From JANXVR01 sp034667405 (GTDB taxonomy: Bacteria > Actinomycetota > UBA4738 > HRBIN12), in the NCBI GenBank assembly GCA_034667405.1, contig JAXDJX010000015.1, positions 1 through 62,327 on the forward strand: a stretch of 62,327 bases of DNA, written 5' to 3'. The notes under the pieces were generated by a model, which had not been told where the DNA came from, made no database searches, and saw only the letters and a program-made list of their open reading frames with translations. Below, one piece after another: positions 15,840 through 24,987 of this stretch. The first letter of the stretch is position 1. Each line of letters opens with the position of its first letter. A program made the position numbers and the translations under genes.

Positions 15840-15845
15840 TATCGT
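15840..15845 (+). promoter_or_regulatory. Candidate -10 box for a leaderless start
   Basis: TATCGT ends 8 bases before the ATG at 15854, and there is no ribosome binding site. It would serve a leaderless transcript. Confidence 0.3.
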
Positions 15846-15853
15846 CCTGCGCC

Positions 15854-16153
15854 ATGGAACATGAGAGCTATTGGATCGCGACGTCGGTCGTAGCCGTCAC
15901 CTTGTTCATCGTCCTGTCGGTACGAGACCATTTCCTTTTCCTTGCAAGCGCCGGATCGGCGGCCGGTACTGCGAAGAAGTGGGCCGCGATACTTCCGCCT
16001 CTGGTAGCTGTCCTGCTGCCTTTAGTGATGCTTTCCGGCATGCTCAAGGAGAACGGAAACCTGCGATTGCTGGAGATCGTCTGCATCGTCTCGCAACTGA
16101 TCCAGGTGTCGTTGACCAGGGTTGCGGCTGCGTCCACTTCCGTGGATGGGTAG
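15854..16153 (+). CDS. Small membrane protein
   Basis: A 99-residue protein with three hydrophobic stretches (about residues 8-22, 44-64 and 72-88) and a polar C-terminus. No family is recognised. The ATG was chosen over an upstream TTG, as neither has a Shine-Dalgarno sequence and the ATG has a suitable -10 box just before it. It is followed 30 bases later by the glyoxalase-fold gene. Confidence 0.6.
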   Translation: MEHESYWIATSVVAVTLFIVLSVRDHFLFLASAGSAAGTAKKWAAILPPLVAVLLPLVMLSGMLKENGNLRLLEIVCIVSQLIQVSLTRVAAASTSVDG

Positions 16154-16183
16154 GGTGAACCCGGACTTATATAGGGAGGAACC

Positions 16184-16552
16184 ATGCTGAGCCTCAGCAC
16201 CGTCATGATCGGAACCGAGGACGTCGATCGACTCAAGGTCTTCTACACGAAGGTGCTCGGCGATCCGGGCTGGGAAGACGGCGGCTACGTCGGCTGGCAG
16301 GCCGGAAGCGGCATGTTGATGATCGGTCAACACTCCGAGGTCAAGGGCCGCAATGAGTCGCCCGGCCGGGTCATCGTCAACTTCGAGACCGCGGACGTGA
16401 AGGCAGAGTTCGAGCGGATCAAGGGGGTCGGCGCGGAGGTCTCGCACGAGCCCTACCAGCCCGGCGGCGAGGGCGAGGAGATGTGGCTCGCAACGTTCGC
16501 CGATCCGGACGGCAACCTGTTCCAGCTCGCCTCGCCGATGCCGGCGTCCTAG
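16184..16552 (+). CDS. VOC (glyoxalase/bleomycin-resistance fold) family protein
   Basis: A 122-residue single VOC domain with two beta-alpha-beta-beta-beta units: MIGTEDVDRLKVFYTKVLG at the start and FADPDGNLFQLASP at the end, where the C-terminal segment normally supplies a metal ligand. Such proteins are metal-dependent lyases, isomerases or drug-binding proteins, and the substrate is unknown. GGGAGGA precedes the ATG. Confidence 0.8.
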   Translation: MLSLSTVMIGTEDVDRLKVFYTKVLGDPGWEDGGYVGWQAGSGMLMIGQHSEVKGRNESPGRVIVNFETADVKAEFERIKGVGAEVSHEPYQPGGEGEEMWLATFADPDGNLFQLASPMPAS

Positions 16553-16639
16553 CCTGCCGAGTTCGTTAGCAGGGGTCACCGCTCCTCCTCAAGGGATAGC
16601 TCGATCGGCCGATAAGCGCAGTAGAGGCCTCCACCCCGC

Positions 16640-17187
16640 ATGAGCCGGGTCGGCCGGAACGCGAGCGGAGGAGTTCAGGTGACGAGCGGCGAGGGCCTCC
16701 TTGAAACGATGAGTGAGGCGATCGACCCCGTCGGCTTGATGCAGCGGGTCGCCGATCAGACAGTCGAACTCATCCCAGGTGCAGACGGCGTCATGATCGG
16801 GCTTGCCGATCGCCAAGGCGTGAGCTTCGTCTGGGGCGCCGGAGTGAATGCGTCGCACGTCGGGACCAGGGTCAATCTGGATTCGAGCCTGAGCGGTCTC
16901 GCGATCCGGAGACGCCAGATGTTGTGGTGCCACGACAGCGAGACCGATCCGCGAGTCGACAAGGAAGTCTGTCGGCGGAACTCCGTCGGCTCAGCCGTAT
17001 GCATCCCGCTGATCCGAGAGAGGGAGACGCTCGGCGTCCTGGCGACATCGGATCCCGTGCCCATGCGTTCACCGAAGAGGATGTCGCCAGCCTCGTCCAC
17101 GTGGCCGACGCCGTCGTCGTCGCCATCTGTCTCACGCGTGAACTCTCGTGCGTGAACAGGAGTCTCCTGGACCTCAGTCACTCCTGA
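16640..17187 (+). pseudogene. GAF-domain protein interrupted by a frameshift
   Basis: The first frame gives a GAF domain (LMQRVADQTVELIPGADGVM, then SGLAIRRRQ, CIPLIRERETLGVLATSDP) that turns into a Ser/Pro-rich tail ending at 17155. In the next frame the expected end of the domain follows (HAFTEEDVASLVHVADAVVV and a short tail) to a stop at 17187. One missing base near 17054-17060, beside a CCC run, explains the break. GAF domains bind small ligands or cyclic nucleotides. No output domain is present. It overlaps the 3' end of the convergent exporter gene. Confidence 0.6.
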
Positions 17188-18377
17188 TCCAGTCGGTGAC
17201 GCCAGATCCATATGGCGCTGCCGAGTGCGATGACCGCCAAGGCGAGGAATGCGGCTCTGTCTCCGAACGCTTGGGACAACGCACCGCCGGCAGTCGGCCC
17301 CACCAATCCCGAACCGGCCCAGATCATGTTGAGCAGTGCGCCAACGACAGCGACGGAGAAATGCCCTCGCTTGGCGCCGATCGCCCCCAAGGGGAAGGTC
17401 ATGGCGATCAGCACTCCCGAAGATGCTCCGGCGATGAAGAGGAAGGCCAGCGTTGCAACGGTCGAAGTGCTCAGCGCAGCGATCGCGATCCCGCCGCACA
17501 TCACGAACATCCAGATGGCCGCCAACGGGATGGTGACGTACCGATCGGCCCCGCGAGCGGTCAGGGCACTCATGGCAACGAACGCTACCGATGCGAAGGA
17601 GAGCGCGAACCCGATGCCGGCCGTCGAGAAGCCGTGTACATCAAGCCTGAGGGGCACGAGCAGATCGACCGTCAACCACATCACGGAGACCGCGAGGGTC
17701 ACCATGACGCTCGCGAGCATGTTGCGGTCCGCCCCGGCGGCCCGGAGCATGTCGGTCAAAGGAGGACCGGGCTCGGGCTCCCGACCCAACGCCGACGGCA
17801 TGGCCAGCAACACGAGGGTCATGACTACCGTCAGGACGCCGAGCACCCCGAACGGCGCCCCCAACGAGAACCGCTCAGCGATGAAACCCGCGAAGGCCGG
17901 ACCCAACAGCGCTCCGACGCCCACGACCGCCGTGCTCATGGCCAACGCGCGTGATGCGTCCTCTTCGGCCGCATCGTGGATCCAAGCGATGCCCGAGACC
18001 CACATCATCCCGAGCCCGATCCCGAAGAGGGCTCGCCCGACGAGCATCGTCGGGAAGGAGCGCGCGAGCCACATGGTGAGATCGGCAACCGAGATGGCGG
18101 CCATGGCCCACAGGGTCATCGTCCGAACCGACAGTCGGCGGCTCACCGCACCGGCCGGCAGTGACGCGATGAGGATCCCCACGCTCGCCAGCGTGAGTAC
18201 GAGCCCGCTCTGTGCGGCAGTGAGGTTGTATCGGTCCCGCAGGTCCGGAATCAACGGGGCGATCGCTGAATAACCCAGTTCCATCACCAGCAACGCGGCG
18301 AACAACGCGAGCACGAGTGGGCGGCGCACGGCGATGAGCCTCTCACGTCGATCGATCGGCGTCGCTCGCGGGAGCAT
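17178..18377 (-). CDS. MFS transporter, drug-exporter-like
   Basis: A 399-residue protein with about 12 hydrophobic segments, the normal MFS size. Helix 2 to 3 includes GILIASLPAGAVSRRLSVRT, a version of the MFS loop motif, and helix 5 has GALLGPAFAGF, a motif-C-like proton-antiporter feature. It probably exports small molecules using the proton gradient. The ATG at 18377 gives a normal N-terminus; the longer open frame upstream overlaps the divergent secreted-protein gene and is rejected. Confidence 0.8.
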   Translation of the reverse strand: MLPRATPIDRRERLIAVRRPLVLALFAALLVMELGYSAIAPLIPDLRDRYNLTAAQSGLVLTLASVGILIASLPAGAVSRRLSVRTMTLWAMAAISVADLTMWLARSFPTMLVGRALFGIGLGMMWVSGIAWIHDAAEEDASRALAMSTAVVGVGALLGPAFAGFIAERFSLGAPFGVLGVLTVVMTLVLLAMPSALGREPEPGPPLTDMLRAAGADRNMLASVMVTLAVSVMWLTVDLLVPLRLDVHGFSTAGIGFALSFASVAFVAMSALTARGADRYVTIPLAAIWMFVMCGGIAIAALSTSTVATLAFLFIAGASSGVLIAMTFPLGAIGAKRGHFSVAVVGALLNMIWAGSGLVGPTAGGALSQAFGDRAAFLALAVIALGSAIWIWRHRLDQE

Positions 18378-18378
18378 C

Positions 18379-18408
18379 TTGACCAACGACGATCGCCACC
18401 CATAGGGT
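18379..18408 (+). promoter_or_regulatory. Candidate promoter of the DUF11 secreted-protein gene
   Basis: TTGACC (18379-18384) and TAGGGT (18403-18408) are 18 bases apart, about 43 bases before the ATG. This is one of the best promoter matches in the window and shares the TTGnnC/TAGnnT form with others. Confidence 0.5.
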
Positions 18409-18450
18409 GCAGCACACACTCGCGCCCGATCGACGGAGGAACCCCCCGAG

Positions 18451-20982
18451 ATGACAACCCCTGCCTCTGTACCCCGACGCCACCTACGAGGGTTCATCGG
18501 ACTTGTTGTTGTTGTAGCGACAACAGTGGCACTCCCTGCCGTGCAGAGAAGTCCCGCAACCGCTGCGCCCACAGTCCACACGTATCCCATCCACTCGGCG
18601 CATGGCGCCCGTCCCGCGTCCTTCAAGGGGGACGTTCGCGACCTGCAGGCCGTCCAGTCCGGTCGGCTCCTTGATCCCGGCGTGAGTGAGCCTGCACCAA
18701 CGAAGTCGCTCGGCCCCCACGCCAGAACATCCGCCGCCACCGGCGTCGCGCCGAACATGCCCGTCACCGCGCAGAACTTCGCCGGGCTCGACTTCGCTAC
18801 GTGGGGGGCGGGCTGGCCCCCGGACCCGGTGGGGGACGTCGGCCCCAACCACTACGTCGAGGCAGTCAGCTCGTCCGTAGGGATCTTCAGCAAGACTGGC
18901 GTCCAGCAAGCGGCGTTCACGTTCGATTCGTTGTGGGCAGGCGCTGGGACCGGCACCTCGTGTGACACCGCGAACATCGGCTATCCGAACGTCGTTTACG
19001 ACCCGTTAGGCGATCGGTGGCTCGTGTCCGACCTCTCATGGGCGAACGTCGATTCGGGGCCATATTACGAATGCCTGGCCGTCTCGAAGACCGGTGACCC
19101 CGTAACGGGCGGCTGGTGGCTCTACGCGATCCGGGTCGACGATGCCGCCCACAACTGGCTCCCCGACGATCCGAAGATGGGTGTCTGGCCCGACGGTCTC
19201 TACATGTCGGCGGACATGTTCGATTGCAGTTCCAGCTGCACCACAGCCACCCCTAAAGGTGTGAGGATCTATGCGTTCAACCTCGTGGCGCTTGAGGCAG
19301 GGCAGAGTCTTCAAGAGCTCTTCGGTGACTTGGGAACGACGCCGGCATCGCTGTTGCCGGGGAATCTTCGAGGGGCCACTCCGCCCGTCGGCACACCTGA
19401 ATATTTCATCGGGGAGTCGCCGAGCTTGTGGGAGTTCCAGGTCTACAAGTTCCATATCGACTGGGTGAACACGGGCTCAAGCACCTTCACGGGTCCGACC
19501 GCCGTGTCCCAGCAGACCTACACGTTGGCACCCGGTCCCCAGGTTGCCCAGCCCGGCACCACGGTGAAGTTGGACTCGGTCGAAGACCGGCTCATGATGC
19601 AGGCTCAGTACCGGAACATCTCGGGCGTCGAGTCCCTCTGGGTCGCGCATACCGTTGGTACCGTCCCGCTCGGCGTGCAGTGGGCGCAGATCAACGTGAC
19701 CGGCGGGACTGTCGCGTCGACGCCGGTGCAACAGCAGATCTGGCAGAACGTCGGCAGCGACTCGGTCTCACGGTGGATGCCGAGCCTCGCGGTCGACCGC
19801 CTCGGGGACATGGCGGTCGGATACAGCGCGGGCTCCAGCACTCTGTTCCCGTCGATCAGGTATGCGGGGCGCCTCGCTGGAGATCCGGTAAACACGCTGG
19901 GCCAAGGCGAGGCCACGATGTTCGCAGGATCCGGATCGCAGACGAACATCTCGCGCTGGGGGTACCACACGGCGATGAGTGTCGATCCCGTCGACGACTG
20001 CACCTTCTGGTACGTCGGTGAGTACTACGCGACGTCGGGCAGCAACTGGCAGACCCGGATCGGATCGTTCAGGTTCCCGGGTTGCACCGCCCCGTCGGCG
20101 GACCTTTCCCTCACGAACGGCGACTCCCCCGATCCGGTCACCGCAGACTCACCGGTCACCTATACCGTGCGGGCGACCAACAACGGCCCCGCGGATGCTA
20201 CGAACGTGGTGGTGACCGACACCTTGCCCACCAACGTCATGCTCGGTTCGGTGACGCCCAGTCAGGGCTCGTGTACCGGAACCACGACGTTGACGTGCAA
20301 CCTCGGAGCCTTGGCCAACGGCGCGAACGCTACGGTTACGATCTTCGTGACGCCGGTTGCCCCGGGGAGTATCTCGAACTCCGCAAGCGCGTCGGCGACG
20401 CAACCCGATCCGAGCGGGGCGAACAATTCTGCGACGCAGTCCACGACGGTGGCTGCGCAGAAGAAGACCGCCTACATTTCTGTGACCGACGCCGGATCCA
20501 CCCCGTCGACGTCCGCCGTCGCCGAGGGAACCACCGTGCAATGGAACTTCTTCGGACCGAACGCGAACAGCGTGACCGACACGACCGGGATGGGCCTCTT
20601 CAGCTCCGGCCCGCACAGCCCGGTGTCGTACTTCCGGTACCTCTACGTCGGAGCCGGGCAATACGGCGTAGCCGACTCACTTCACCACGTAGGCCTGGTC
20701 AAGGTGGCCTTGAAGGTCGCCCTGGCGTCGGGCACGGTGACGACAGCGCGCACCATCACGTGGTCTTCGACCGTGGCGCCGCTCGGCTTCGTCTTCGATG
20801 TCCAGGTGCTCCGTCCGGGCACCACGATATGGACGGATTGGCGCGTCGGAGAGTCGGGACGGAAGGCGGTGTTCACTCCCGACGCGGGAACAGGAACCTA
20901 TCGATTCCGGTCGCGGATGCGCGACGTCTCCGGAGGCGCTGCCGCGCGATATTCGGCGGCGAAGAAGATCACCGCCTCCTAG
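18451..20982 (+). CDS. Large secreted protein with DUF11 repeat
   Basis: An 843-residue protein with a signal peptide (about residues 1-39). A long N-terminal domain of unknown type follows, with VGDVGPNHYVEAVSSSVGIF, YDPLGDRWLVSDLSW and RWMPSLAVDRLGDMAVGYS, a pattern common in actinobacterial secreted proteins. A DUF11 domain (about 545-640) contains YTVRATNNGPADATNVVVTD. The C-terminal domain contains VQWNFFGPN and CopC/cupredoxin-like strands, but no copper-ligand set is evident. It is probably a cell-surface adhesin or matrix protein. GGAGG lies 11 bases before the ATG. Confidence 0.8.
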   Translation: MTTPASVPRRHLRGFIGLVVVVATTVALPAVQRSPATAAPTVHTYPIHSAHGARPASFKGDVRDLQAVQSGRLLDPGVSEPAPTKSLGPHARTSAATGVAPNMPVTAQNFAGLDFATWGAGWPPDPVGDVGPNHYVEAVSSSVGIFSKTGVQQAAFTFDSLWAGAGTGTSCDTANIGYPNVVYDPLGDRWLVSDLSWANVDSGPYYECLAVSKTGDPVTGGWWLYAIRVDDAAHNWLPDDPKMGVWPDGLYMSADMFDCSSSCTTATPKGVRIYAFNLVALEAGQSLQELFGDLGTTPASLLPGNLRGATPPVGTPEYFIGESPSLWEFQVYKFHIDWVNTGSSTFTGPTAVSQQTYTLAPGPQVAQPGTTVKLDSVEDRLMMQAQYRNISGVESLWVAHTVGTVPLGVQWAQINVTGGTVASTPVQQQIWQNVGSDSVSRWMPSLAVDRLGDMAVGYSAGSSTLFPSIRYAGRLAGDPVNTLGQGEATMFAGSGSQTNISRWGYHTAMSVDPVDDCTFWYVGEYYATSGSNWQTRIGSFRFPGCTAPSADLSLTNGDSPDPVTADSPVTYTVRATNNGPADATNVVVTDTLPTNVMLGSVTPSQGSCTGTTTLTCNLGALANGANATVTIFVTPVAPGSISNSASASATQPDPSGANNSATQSTTVAAQKKTAYISVTDAGSTPSTSAVAEGTTVQWNFFGPNANSVTDTTGMGLFSSGPHSPVSYFRYLYVGAGQYGVADSLHHVGLVKVALKVALASGTVTTARTITWSSTVAPLGFVFDVQVLRPGTTIWTDWRVGESGRKAVFTPDAGTGTYRFRSRMRDVSGGAAARYSAAKKITAS

Positions 20983-21070
20983 GGCAAGTAGGCGGCACGA
21001 CCCGGACCTTGCTGCTAGTCCCCATGGCGCTATACGGTGGGGATGGATAGGAGCAGGTACCGGTGATGGC

Positions 21071-21397
21071 ATGGCCTATGTGATCGCAGAGCCCTGCATC
21101 GACGTGAAGGATCGCGCGTGCGTCGATGAGTGTCCCGTCGACTGCATCTACGAAGGTCCGCGGATGCTCTACATCCAGCCCTCCGAGTGCGTCGACTGCG
21201 ACGCGTGCGTGCCTGTCTGTCCCGTCACGGCCATCTTCTCCGAGGACGACCTCCCCAGCGAGTGGAAACCGTTCACGGCTATCAACGCGGAGTATTTCAC
21301 CGAAAGCGTTGCCGGCCTCGGCTCGCCCGGCGGCGCCGCACAGGTCGGCCCCTCAGCCGTCGATCATCCAACGATCGCCGCCTGGGCCGCGATCTAG
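21071..21397 (+). CDS. fdxA: 7Fe/8Fe ferredoxin, FdxA-like
   Basis: A 108-residue ferredoxin. CIDVKDRACVDECPVDC gives Cys9, 17, 21 and 25, and CVDCDACVPVCP gives Cys40, 43, 46 and 50, the ligand pattern of the two-cluster ferredoxins common in actinobacteria. The C-terminal half (EWKPFTAINAEYFTE) is also typical. It carries electrons at low potential for oxidoreductases. The ATG gives the standard MAYVI start; GGAG lies about 20 bases upstream, so the ribosome binding site is not obvious. Confidence 0.9.
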   Translation: MAYVIAEPCIDVKDRACVDECPVDCIYEGPRMLYIQPSECVDCDACVPVCPVTAIFSEDDLPSEWKPFTAINAEYFTESVAGLGSPGGAAQVGPSAVDHPTIAAWAAI

Positions 21398-21441
21398 CGG
21401 CCGAGCCTTCTACAGATCGTTTATCCGACGCGGACTCGGGC

Positions 21442-21951
21442 TCATCTCAAGAGCGCCATGATGGCGGCGAGTTCTGACTTGCCGTTGAAGGCGATCAAGC
21501 GGCTGTTATCGGTCAACCTGCATCCCGCGGACGCGACCGTCACCGTCAGAACTTCGCCGCTCGGGTAGTTGAAGAAGAGATAGAAGGAAGGTCCGAGGTC
21601 GGCTGGGCAATTCAGTATCGCTCCCTTCGGCAGCGGCTTCAGGTCGTTGAGGATCGACACCAATCGCTCCATCGGACGACCCTCGACCACGACTCTCGAC
21701 TGTCCACCACACAGCACGAGCGCCGAGGGAACTGGGGGAACCATATGCAGACCGGAGCCGGGAAGACCGCTCCGCGACCTGGAATCGACCACATGTTTCG
21801 GGCACATGACCGGCTTCGCGATGGCGGGGGGTACCGGGCCAAGTGGTGGGTCGGGGAACGAGCCGACAGGACCGAGCGTCGTACAGCCGCTCAGCAGGAC
21901 AAGAGAGAAGAGTAGGAAGAACCGCCGCGTGCGCACATCCCACCATGCCAT
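21442..21951 (-). CDS. Putative lipoprotein, unknown function
   Basis: A 169-residue protein with a lipoprotein signal (FFLLFSLVLLSGC, lipid-modified Cys23) and a small globular domain containing four further cysteines that may form disulfides outside the cell. The family is unknown. The ATG at 21951 begins a normal signal; the longer frame upstream adds an Arg/Thr-rich stretch and is not favoured. It converges on the ferredoxin gene. Confidence 0.65.
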   Translation of the reverse strand: MAWWDVRTRRFFLLFSLVLLSGCTTLGPVGSFPDPPLGPVPPAIAKPVMCPKHVVDSRSRSGLPGSGLHMVPPVPSALVLCGGQSRVVVEGRPMERLVSILNDLKPLPKGAILNCPADLGPSFYLFFNYPSGEVLTVTVASAGCRLTDNSRLIAFNGKSELAAIMALLR

Positions 21952-22046
21952 GAACGTCCGGGCCTGTGACAGAAGCCTCGCAGTCGTTCGCGTAATTTCG
22001 CCGTCAGGGCTTGAGCCGCAAGGGGTCCCGAGCCGATACACCCACG

Positions 22047-22259
22047 ATGAACGAGCCAGTGACCTGCCCGGAGTGCGGCTCCGAGGAACTCGCGGAGACC
22101 TCCCGGCATAGTCCGCTGCATGGTGACCTGCGTGCCGTCATATGCGGCGCCTGTCATTGGTCCAGCGACCCTCGCATCGGACGTCCTCCGGCGGATCGCT
22201 CGAAGAACGTAGGCCTTCGACTCCGGATGCCGCACGGAGACGATCCAGCTGACCTCTAG
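22047..22259 (+). CDS. Small zinc-ribbon-like protein
   Basis: A 70-residue protein with CPECGS near the start and CGACHW about 28 residues later, a typical four-cysteine zinc ribbon. A basic Arg/Lys-rich tail follows. No family can be named. No strong ribosome binding site precedes the ATG. A strong terminator-like hairpin starts 17 bases after its stop. Confidence 0.5.
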   Translation: MNEPVTCPECGSEELAETSRHSPLHGDLRAVICGACHWSSDPRIGRPPADRSKNVGLRLRMPHGDDPADL

Positions 22260-22276
22260 CAGCTGCGGACGGATGC

Positions 22277-22314
22277 TCGAGCGGGACCCGAGAGAGGGCT
22301 CGGATCCCGCTCGA
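22277..22314. terminator. Bidirectional terminator hairpin, repeated in the window
   Basis: TCGAGCGGGACCCGAG (22277-22292) pairs with CTCGGATCCCGCTCGA (22299-22314), a 16-base-pair stem with one mismatch and a 6-base loop, lying between convergent gene ends. The same left arm occurs at 40460-40475. There is no T-tract, as is usual for high-GC hosts. Confidence 0.55.
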
Positions 22315-22340
22315 CCGCTCTGCGGGTGGTTGAACCGACG

Positions 22341-22803
22341 TTACGGGGAATCGATCGATGACGTGACGTGCGTCACCGGTACCCCGAATCGTCCGGCTAT
22401 CCGTGTAGGGAGATCCAGCCCCGATCCATCGGGACGCGCCTGGGGGCAGCGTCGACACGATGATCTCGTCGAACGTTTCGGTTCGAACGGCGTCTTCGAT
22501 AGCCAACAGGGGCATCCCGTCCCCGACCTCGCCGGTCACATCAGCGTGCAGGGTCCGGAACATGGAGAGCGCCTGGTCGAGCCGAGATCTGGCCGCACGA
22601 CGCACATCACCCTCAGCCCAGGTCATCGTGTTCGGGTCCGGAGACGCGGGCACCACGACATGGAAACTGCAAGGCCCGCGTTGGAGGCGTCGCTGGATGA
22701 GGAGCGTCAGCTGCTCGCTGCCGAGCGTCAGGTTGGCAACGACCAGGTAGCGGCGCGTCCGCGCCTGGGTCTGGATCCGAGGAGACGGGGTGAGCATCTT
22801 CAT
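22341..22803 (-). pseudogene. Universal-stress-like protein interrupted by a frameshift
   Basis: The first frame gives a nucleotide-binding-fold protein (YLVVANLTLGSEQLTLLIQR, CSFHVVVPASPDP, then FDEIIVSTLPPGASRWIG). The expected end (LDLPTRIAGRFGVPVTHV and a short tail) lies in another frame and stops at 22341. One extra G in the four-base run at 22419-22422 explains this. The family is common in actinobacteria next to sensor kinases and is distantly related to UspA. The uncorrected frame would run on into the convergent zinc-ribbon gene. Confidence 0.6.
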
Positions 22804-22940
22804 GTTGTCCTCCTGGTGTGGCGAGATAGGGAGCCGACCTCATGACCGAGGTCGACGCCTATGTGTATCCAACGAGGGTCAGGGGACGGTTACGGGAACG
22901 CCACGGCACAGGAAACATCTCGAGCTCACACACACGGGGG

Positions 22941-24220
22941 TCAGGAAAGGATCACCCGGAACTCGCTCCCCCGCCCAACATCGCTCGAAACCTCGATCCT
23001 GGCGCCGAGCGCGTGAGCCGCGCGTCGGGCGAGCGCAAGGCCCAGACCCGATCCACCGGACGCACGATCTCGGGCCCGGTCCGCCCGGTAGAACCGGTCG
23101 AAGATCCGTTCCATGTCGGCCCGGCTGATCCCGATCCCGGTGTCGGACACCAACAGCTGAACATGACGGCCTCGTCGGGTGGCCCGAACCCTCACGGTCC
23201 CCCCTGCCGGCGAATAACGGATGGCGTTGGAAACCAGATTGTCCAGAACGGTTTCGAGCAGCCGACGGTCCGTGGTCACGCGGTGATGCGTCATCGCCAC
23301 CGACAGGTCCACACGGCCTTCCGCTGCGGCCCGGGCGAATCGCGACTGCAGGCTCCGACCGACATCGGCGAGGTCGATGACCTCTTGCTCCCCGGATTCA
23401 GCGAGGTCGAGCTTCGTGAGACGCCGAAGGTCCTGAAGTAACGAGTCCAGGCGCGTCGTCTCCGTGTCGATCAATGCGGCGGCCTCCGTTCGTTGGTCTG
23501 CCGTCCCAAGGGTTCCGTCGGCCAGCGCGCTTGCGAGACCGGCGATCGCGTTGATGGGCGTCGCGATCTCGTGCACGACATCGGCCAGGAACTCTCGCTG
23601 ATCCTGATCGGCTGCCTCCAACCGGCCGGCCATCGCGTCGAACGCGTTCGCCAATCGCGCGAGCTCTCCTGGGACCACCTCCCCGATCCTGGCCTCTAGA
23701 TCCCCCGAAGCGACGCGATCGGCAGCCGCCACCGCCCGGTCGATCGGCAACCGGAGCGCTCTCGACAGGAGGGAGGCCGCCGCCAGGGCGGCGGTGATCA
23801 TCAGCGCCACGACCCCAAAGATCGCCAGGGTGACCTCTCCCGACCACCCCGGCTGCGGCGAGTTGTAGTCGCGAACGACCACCCTGTTCCCGCCGATGGA
23901 GACCGTCACGTCCAACTCGAAGGCTGTGTCGGTGATGGCGGGACCTATGAAGATCTCCTGCCCATCCCGGTACACGATGATCTGGTCGTACGGCAGCGCA
24001 GACTGGATGGCCTGGCCTGGAGTTGTTCGAGACCGGCGCCCGCCGCGACCCGAGCGGCGATACCTCGGGCGATCCGTTCGTCCTTCGCCCGATCCGCGGT
24101 CTCTTCCTCGTTGTGTTGGATCCGGGCGATGACGAATCGCCCTCCGACGACGCCCACCGTCCCGGCGATCAGCATGGCCGCGAGGAGCCAGATCTGGAAA
24201 GAGGCCAGCCGAAGCCTCAC
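22941..24220 (-). pseudogene. Sensor histidine kinase with an apparent frameshift
   Basis: The N-terminal frame (GTG at 24220) gives a membrane helix (FQIWLLAAMLIAGTVGVVGG) and the start of a sensor region. The rest lies in another frame and holds QSALPYDQIIVYRDGQEIF, a second helix, a HAMP domain, the dimerisation box FLADVVHEIATPINAIAG with the phosphorylated histidine, and the ATPase N, G1 (DTGIGIS) and G2 (GSGLGLALA) boxes. One missing base near 24015, in a repeated CAGGCC stretch, accounts for it. The start overlaps the response regulator stop by 4 bases (GTGA), so the pair is coupled. Confidence 0.7.
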
Positions 24221-24915
24221 GGGGCCTCCAGGCGGTATCCGATCCCGCGAAGAGCCGTGATCCGGACGGCGTCGCCGAGCTTATGGCGGAGCGCCGATAC
24301 GTGGACATCAACGGTCTTGGAGGAAACGAACGCCGTTCCCCACGCAGCATCCAGAAGTTGCTCACGGGTCAAGGCGCGGCCCGCATTCTCGGACAGGACC
24401 TGCAGCAGGTCGAATTCCCTTCGGGTGAGCTCAACCTCCCGGCCGTTGATCGAGCAGCGGCGAGACGAACGATCCACCTGGACGTCACCCACCAGGAGCA
24501 GCGATGCCGCTTCCTCGAACCCGCGCGCTCGACGGAGGTGCGCGCGCACCCGCGCGACGACCTCAGGTGCCGAGAACGGCTTCACCACGTAGTCGTCCGC
24601 GCCGAGTTCCAGCCCGCTCACCCGGTTCGTCTCCTCCCCGCGCGCGGTCACAAGGATGATGGGGACCGACGACTGGGCACGGATCCGACGGACTACCTCG
24701 AAGCCGTCCAGCTCGGGGAGCATCAGGTCGACCAGGGCGAGGTCCACGCCGCCCCCCCGCAACACCGAAAGCGCCTGCTCTCCGGTCGCCGCCTCGATGA
24801 CTTCGAACCCTTCCTTGACCAGGTAGGCCTTGAGGAGATGCCGGAGCGATGGCTCGTCGTCGACCACGAGGATCCGTCCTGGCGAGGACGCTGGTTGGAT
24901 ATCCATCGGGGCCAT
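24217..24915 (-). CDS. OmpR/PhoB-family response regulator
   Basis: A 232-residue two-domain regulator. The receiver domain has ILVVDDEP and the phosphorylated Asp63 in LALVDLMLPELDG, and ends at VKPFSAPEVV. The winged-helix DNA-binding domain includes LTRREFDLLQVL and VDVHVSALRHKLG, ending RGIGYRLEAP. It is coupled to the sensor kinase gene that follows. The ATG at 24915 and another three codons later are both possible starts. Confidence 0.9.
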   Translation of the reverse strand: MAPMDIQPASSPGRILVVDDEPSLRHLLKAYLVKEGFEVIEAATGEQALSVLRGGGVDLALVDLMLPELDGFEVVRRIRAQSSVPIILVTARGEETNRVSGLELGADDYVVKPFSAPEVVARVRAHLRRARGFEEAASLLLVGDVQVDRSSRRCSINGREVELTRREFDLLQVLSENAGRALTREQLLDAAWGTAFVSSKTVDVHVSALRHKLGDAVRITALRGIGYRLEAP

Positions 24916-24987
24916 TGTCCCAACCCACCGTCCAACCTTGGCCGTCCGCTCACCGTCCCCTAACCATCCGTCGTGGAGATCGAAGCC

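Noticed and set aside
16151..16156. TAGGGT as a promoter for the glyoxalase-fold gene
   Set aside because: No -35 box at a usable distance.
17148..17954. Plus-strand frame antisense to the exporter
   Set aside because: His/Arg/Gln-rich shadow of a clear MFS gene.
22842..23441. Plus-strand frame antisense to the histidine kinase
   Set aside because: Shadow frame; the kinase boxes lie on the other strand.
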